From: Obelidium mucronatum
Taxonomy: Eukaryota > Chytridiomycota > Chytridiomycetes > Chytridiales > Chytriomycetaceae
DNA length: 64,000 bases
Reading direction: 5' to 3'
Assembly (NCBI GenBank): GCA_025765595.1
Contig: JAIVFH010000002.1
Span: 620,001 to 684,000, forward strand
Below the pieces are notes generated by a model. The model saw only the letters and a program-made list of their open reading frames with translations. It was not told where the DNA came from and made no database searches. A program made the position numbers and the translations under genes. Shown here in pieces: positions 59,092-64,000 of the stretch. Every line of letters begins with the position of its first letter. The first letter of the stretch is position 1.

Positions 59092-59347
59092 TTGTTATCT
59101 CTTGTGATGAAGAAGTTGGAAACAGTGTGACGGCAGATTGAAGTGCGCAAGTTTGGTGGTCGATATTAGAACCTGCTTTTTTTTGGGTCTTCTCAAAATT
59201 ACGACACGCGCCCAATAAAATTGTCAGTTGAAACACGTTAGTTCCTAATCTAATTTTTTCTTTATTCTTTTGAATCTTTGTATTCGAAGGATTTTACGCA
59301 ATGAAATAGTTCAATATCCGAAGTTTTAAAAAACAACAAGGAGGCGT

Positions 59348-61849
59348 TCAGGCGGCAGCAATGGCCGCAAGAATCTTTCGACGCATACCCAAAGCAGAAA
59401 TACCAAGCTCATTCTTCAAATCATCAGCAGAGAGAGTTTTCAATACAGACCCGTCAATTTCTTGGTCGATAAAAGCCGATGCCGCTTCTGGCGAACAACC
59501 CAAAGATCTGACCCAATCAGCAACTTCTTCAGGTGACCATGTATCACGTGGAGTCACTTTCATAATCGAGGCAGAATCTCCAAATTGAGACTGTCCTGCT
59601 TGATGAGACGAAATCTCACTGATGGTGGATTCGCGCCGTGTCTCTCCCGAAGAGGAACCACTGCCGCCTGGTAGCTCCATTGCTTCCAATTCAGCAAGAA
59701 GTCCATTCAAGTTTGATTGAATAATTGAAGAAGGTCGGTATGCTGGTAGAACAGAAGCCGAGTCCGAAGAGGCATATGATGGGATTCTTGGGACCGACTT
59801 AACGCGAGAAATGGCTGGAGCCGTGTTCACAGTGCTTGCCGAAGAAAGAGGAGTTCCGGCTCGCAAGGAATTCATTGATTCAGTCCTTCCAGTAAAGGAA
59901 CGCGGCGCTGGCGAATCCGTGCGAGTTGTAAATGAACGGGATATTGGGCTGGCGACTCTAGGAGCGTCGTACGGAGTCATTCCCAAGAATTCGGACTTGT
60001 ATTGATTCGTTGGACCATTGGCTCCGTGGTCTTGTACGAGCTGCTGTGGTGCCAACTTTGGTTGAATTTGGGACTGTGCTTGTAATTGCTGCAGCTGCTT
60101 TTGCAGCTGTTGAACTTGCATTTCCAGCTGCTTCTGCTGCTGAAGTTGGGCATCAGCGATTGCTTGCTGCTCTTGAAGTTGTTGTTGTTCTCGAAGTGCT
60201 TTTTGTTGTTGCTCCTCCTGCTCACGCTGCTTTCTGAGAGCTTCCGCTTGTTCACGTTGCTGCTGGAGGAGTAATGCTTCTGCGTATTGTTGCTGCTGTT
60301 CTTCGTTTGAATGTTGCGACTGTTGTTCTTGCGCTGCCGCTTTTTGTTGTTGATGATACTGTTCCATTTGGGCTTGGTATTGTTCGACTTGTGCCTGGTA
60401 GAGCTGCTGCTGCATCAATTGATACTGCAAATATTGCTCTTGCTGTTGTTGTTGGAGAAGCAAGTATTGCTGTTCCTCTTGTTGCTGTTGGCTGGCGGAA
60501 ACATCCTGTGTTGGTGTGGCCGCAGGGACATCTTGCGCGACTACTTCCTGGACAGGCTTTTTAGATTCTGTAGTTGAAACTGGAAGTACTACTACAGGAA
60601 GCTCCCAAACAGAATTGGGAGTTTCGCTGTTGTCTAGAGTGACTTGGAGTCTGAACACAGTTTTGATTGAAATTAATGGAGATTCAAGGGATGCCAAGGC
60701 AATTGCGGGATCCACATCCAAGAAAAAGTGCTTTTAAAGGCAGTTAGATGCAGTGAGGAAAAATGTGAGTTGTTTGACTCACTCGTACGATTGGTTCCGC
60801 CCCGTCCCCTACTTGGACCAAATTGAAAGTTTCGGTAACTTCAGCCAGCGGCCTTGGAAACGTTCCATGCGCTCCATAATTATTTGGTGACATGTATTGT
60901 GCAACTGGGCGTAACGATGCATTAAACAGTCGCAACTTCGCGTCTCCTGGAGTGGAGAAAATCATGACATTGACTTCCAGACGCTCCCCGATTGATAAAA
61001 TGCGCTTTGGAATCTGAACCGAGTATCCAATCTTTTCGTCACTTGACGCCACTTGGTGGGTCATCTGCGAGGGGCTTTGCAATAGTTTTAACCGGGCCGC
61101 TTCTGGCATCAATACAACCACTGGAACATCGAAATCAATGCTGCTTTTCTGCAATGAATCAAGAATGGTGTGAGAGCGGAAACCAATAATTTCTTTGTTG
61201 AGCACCCACCAGCAATTTCATGCCTTCTTGGTACAACATACTGCATTTAATATAGTACTGAATGGCCCCTCCAACATTCTCAAAAGAAGGAGGCAGTCCA
61301 TTTCGTGGAAGTTTGAACGCAAACGGAAGGGAATGCGATTCGCCACTCTGACGTCGAACTGGTTAACAATCCCATACAAGGTCAATGCCAGGCCGCAGAA
61401 GCACTTACTGGCGATGGCTCGATAGGATTCGACGAATCATAAACAACTTCAACAAGCTGCTTGAACACACGTCCACTGCGAGTAATTCTGTAATCCGAAG
61501 CTTCCGGTCGAGTAGCAACTTTCAAACCATTCTCCCTACGAGCCAGAGCCACATCAGTCAATATGGACAGATATTATCAGATTTCACTTACCAGCGGGTC
61601 TCACAATAGCCGCGGAATTCCGCCTGAATACGAACATATTTGAGTCTTTTGCCCACCTTCAACAACACAGCTGCTTCAATAGTGCTTTCAGTATCCCATC
61701 CAGCCTCGACAATAATGGCTTTATCAGATTCCCTGATGTTTGACCCTTTTCCAACGACTCTGTTTGATGTTTGATTTAAGATTCAACTGGAAATCCAACA
61801 AGGGACCATCGATTCTCACTCACTCAAAGTGTTGTAAATACGGTGCCAT
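59348..61849 (-). CDS. Arrestin-SAM paralogue 5
   Basis: Start MAPYLQHFE (ATG 61847-61849); exon 2 VVGKGSNIRESDKAIIVEAG. N-lobe: LKYVRIQAEFRGYCETRW, VFKQLVEVVYDSSNPIEP, FAFKLPRNGLPPSF, GGAIQYYIKCSMLYQEGMKL. C-lobe: GYSVQIPKRILSIGERLEVN, LRPVAQYMSPNN, TFPRPLAEVTETFNLVQVGD, FLDVDPAIALASLESPLISI, FRLQVTLDNSETPNSVWELP. The linker is dominated by Gln runs and is probably a coiled coil. SAM: WSPEEVADWVRSLGCSPEAA, DQEIDGSVLKTLSADDLKNE, LGISALGMRRKILAAIAAA. All joins are clean. Closest to paralogue 6. Confidence 0.85.
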
Positions 61850-61987
61850 TTTGAAAGCAAATTAAGCGCCGTTTACGTGATGGAGTCAAAATTGGTTATT
61901 TGTGGGTGTACATGGAAGGCACGCGCTTGGGTTAAGATACAAGCTCCCAGACACAACTTTTTTTTTCACATATTAATATCATCACTT

Positions 61988-64000
61988 TTATTCTCGCTCG
62001 TTCAACGCATCAATCGCCATAAGAATCTTGCGCCGAATTCCCTAACTGGGTTACTCCAAGGTCATTCCTCAGTTCTTTCTCTGATAGAGCCTTCAAAACA
62101 GCTCCATCAATCTGTTCTTGAAGAAACACAGCCGATAATTCAGATGTCGCGCCTAAAGTCTTGAGCCATTCAGAAACTTCAGTTGATGTCCATGAAATGC
62201 TTGGAGATATCGACGAAGCTACGGAGGAACTTTCTTGCTGCACAGCTGCCCGAGGAGCCATGGCTTCGTGCTGATTTGTAACGTTTACAGCTTGTGGGCT
62301 AAAATAGAAACTGAAATCGCTTTCTGATGCAGAGGCAAAAGATTCCCGGTTGGTTAACTGTTGCATTTGATCCAATTCGACGAGAAGCCCATCAAATTTA
62401 GAGGCGCCGGATGCAATCGCGGTGGAGTACGTTGGTGGCAGCGATGGTTGCTGTGGTTGCGTGTTGGGTGGGTAGCTAGGAGTGCGTGATGAAGGAAGTG
62501 CCCGCGCAGTTTTCGACCGAGCCATAACTGGAACTTGTTGGCTTGGACTCCTTAAACTGGAAATTTGTTGTCCACGGAGTGCATTAAATGAATCTGAACG
62601 CGGCCCAAACTTTGGTGGACCTGTTGGACTTGGGCTGGAACCAGTAAACGAAGCATTTACAGGCAATGACATTGCATTTTGGGAAGATGGACGAAATGAT
62701 CCGATTAATTCGTTCGACCGATGTCTCTGAATATTGGGCGAGCTGTTGTTGACTTGCTGTGTCGCTGAAATTTGCGCGTTTCGCCACCGATTCAATAAAG
62801 GAACCACAACGATCGGAGCTTCCCAGGCAACGTTGGGGGTTTCTGAGTCATCCAAAGTTATATGCAATCGAAAAATCGTCTTGACGGATATAAGTGCGGA
62901 TTCAAATGACGCCAAAGCCAATTCCGGATCAATTTCAAGATGGAAACGCTGGTAATGGAATTCAAATTAGAACTACTGTAATTTTGGCCAATAGTGCCAC
63001 CAACCCGAACAATTGGCTCGTTGACATGAATCAAGGGAAATGTTTCATTAATTTCTGCCAAAGGCCGAGGAAAGATGGCATGGGCACCGGCGCTTTTGTT
63101 GGAATACGCCGCCATTGGTCGCAATGAAGCATGCATGACTCTCAGTCGCGTATCGGCTGGAATAGAATGTATCCCAACATCAACCTCTAATCGATCACCA
63201 ATCGAGAGAATGCGCTTTGGAATCTGTACAGAATATCCAGCCTTGTCTGCGCTAGCTGCCACTTGGTGAATCAATTGCGAGGGAGACGTCAGCAGTTTAG
63301 CTTCGCCGCTTCAGGCATCAATACAATCACCGGAATCTCGAAATCCATACTGCTTTTCTGTATGTTTTAAGGAATTAAATCTACAAGAAACCTGGGTTCT
63401 AAAACCAATCATACCAAAAGCTTCAATCCCTCCTGAAAAAGCATGCTGCATTTGATATAGTACTGAATCGCCCCACCAACAGATGAAAAAGTGGGTGGTA
63501 AACCATTGCGGGGAAGAGTAAAGCTGAATGGCAAAGCAAGTGTGTCCCCAGTCACATTGACCTCAACAGTTCCCTCATACACAACTTCGACGAGCTGAAC
63601 AAAGACCCTTGACGAATGAGTAACTGAATAATTATCAGATTCTAGCTTCGTCGCTAGCTTGATGTTGGTTTCCCTGATTGAGCAGAGTAAATTTACATTC
63701 AAGTCTGCAACAAGGACTGGAAATCGCAAACAAACCATCGCGTATCGCAAAGACCTCTTAACTCCGCTTGGATTCTGACGCTTCTTAGTTTACTTGAGAC
63801 TTTGAGGAGAACTGCACCAGTAATCCTGGCCTCAACAGTCCCAGCCAGCTTCAACAACGATCCCGTTTCCACGATCTGACAAGCGCGCGCAAGAACCCGT
63901 TCCAACAACTCTGAATGAGAAGCCGTGGATTAATAGATGAAGGTAGATCAACGCTCGAACACCAAGGCCACGTACTCAAATTGCTTGACATTTGGGGCCA
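61988..64000 (-). CDS. Arrestin-SAM paralogue 6, start cut by window edge
   Basis: Exon 1 reads APNVKQFE, preceded at the very edge by TG; the A of the ATG would be base 64001, giving MAPNVKQFE like paralogue 5. N-lobe: SVRIQAELRGLCDTRW, VFVQLVEVVYEG, FSFTLPRNGLPPTFSSVGGA, IQYYIKCSMLFQEGLKLL. C-lobe: GYSVQIPKRILSIGDRLEVD, LRPMAAYSNK, IFPRPLAEINETFPLIHV, DDSETPNVAWEAPIVVVP. SAM: WTSTEVSEWLKTLGATSELS, QEQIDGAVLKALSEKELRND, then LGVTQLG. There one extra base (about 62037-62041) must be removed to continue IRRKILMAIDALNERE. Another single-base loss lies near 63297. Confidence 0.82.

Larger units (their letters stand above)
46799..64000 (-). other. Tandem array of six arrestin-SAM paralogues
   Basis: Six genes on the same strand share exon structure, an arrestin-like body and a C-terminal SAM domain: 46799-48183, 50306-52640, 52821-54997, 56568-59091, 59348-61849 and 61988 to the edge. 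Two unrelated genes, also on the minus strand, lie inside (ABC1-type kinase, secreted hydrolase). Copies 5 and 6 are the most alike, consistent with recent duplication. Confidence 0.85.

Noticed and set aside
2600..63350. A variant genetic code as the cause of in-frame stops
   Set aside because: Most breaks need a change of frame, not readthrough, and TAA, TAG and TGA all end recognisable genes normally.

Overview
The window is nuclear DNA of a flagellated (zoosporic), chytrid-like fungus. Genes are spliced by short GT-AG introns (about 45-120 nt), sometimes with a TACTAAC-like branch site. Products include fungal or eukaryotic housekeeping proteins (UTP6, RPS28, RRP40, CNS1/TTC4, VAM7, HEL2/ZNF598, AdoMet decarboxylase) and SPEF1/CLAMP, a protein of ciliary microtubules, which implies a motile cilium. 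The standard genetic code fits. Genes are packed tightly, often with 35-75 bp between divergent starts. No rRNA, tRNA, CRISPR or prokaryotic operon structure was recognised.

Layout. 0-12.5 kb: UTP6, a FAD amine-oxidase-like gene, SPEF1, a small methyltransferase, RPS28, an RNPS1-like splicing factor, AdoMet decarboxylase, exosome subunit RRP40 and an unrecognised plus-strand gene. 12.6-20 kb: an F-box/WD40 protein, HEL2/ZNF598 and VAM7. 19.9-22.5 kb: an unrecognised plus-strand gene split by a complete Pogo-type DNA transposon with inverted repeats and a TA duplication. 22.5-35.7 kb: an MRP-type ABC transporter, CNS1/TTC4, a glutamine-rich protein, a miniature beta'-COP-like WD40 gene, a METTL25-like methyltransferase and an unknown coiled-coil protein. 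36.2-39.1 kb: a two-gene PIF/Harbinger-type element with inverted repeats. 40-46.6 kb: a membrane-anchored M23-type peptidase and a second MRP-type transporter that is heavily broken.

46.8-64.0 kb is the most distinctive region. It holds six tandem same-strand paralogues combining an arrestin-like fold, a low-complexity linker and a C-terminal SAM domain. An ABC1/ADCK kinase and a secreted alpha/beta-hydrolase lie within the array. The last copy runs off the right edge.

Two signals cut across the window. First, many conserved genes need a single-base frame displacement, nearly always one extra base (+1), at about two dozen places. Insertion-type consensus error is the default explanation, but the direction and context deserve checking. 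Second, several genes have very GC-rich 5' coding ends while the rest of the window is near 45% GC. Exon limits were read by eye; where frames had to be joined across an unexplained shift this is stated.
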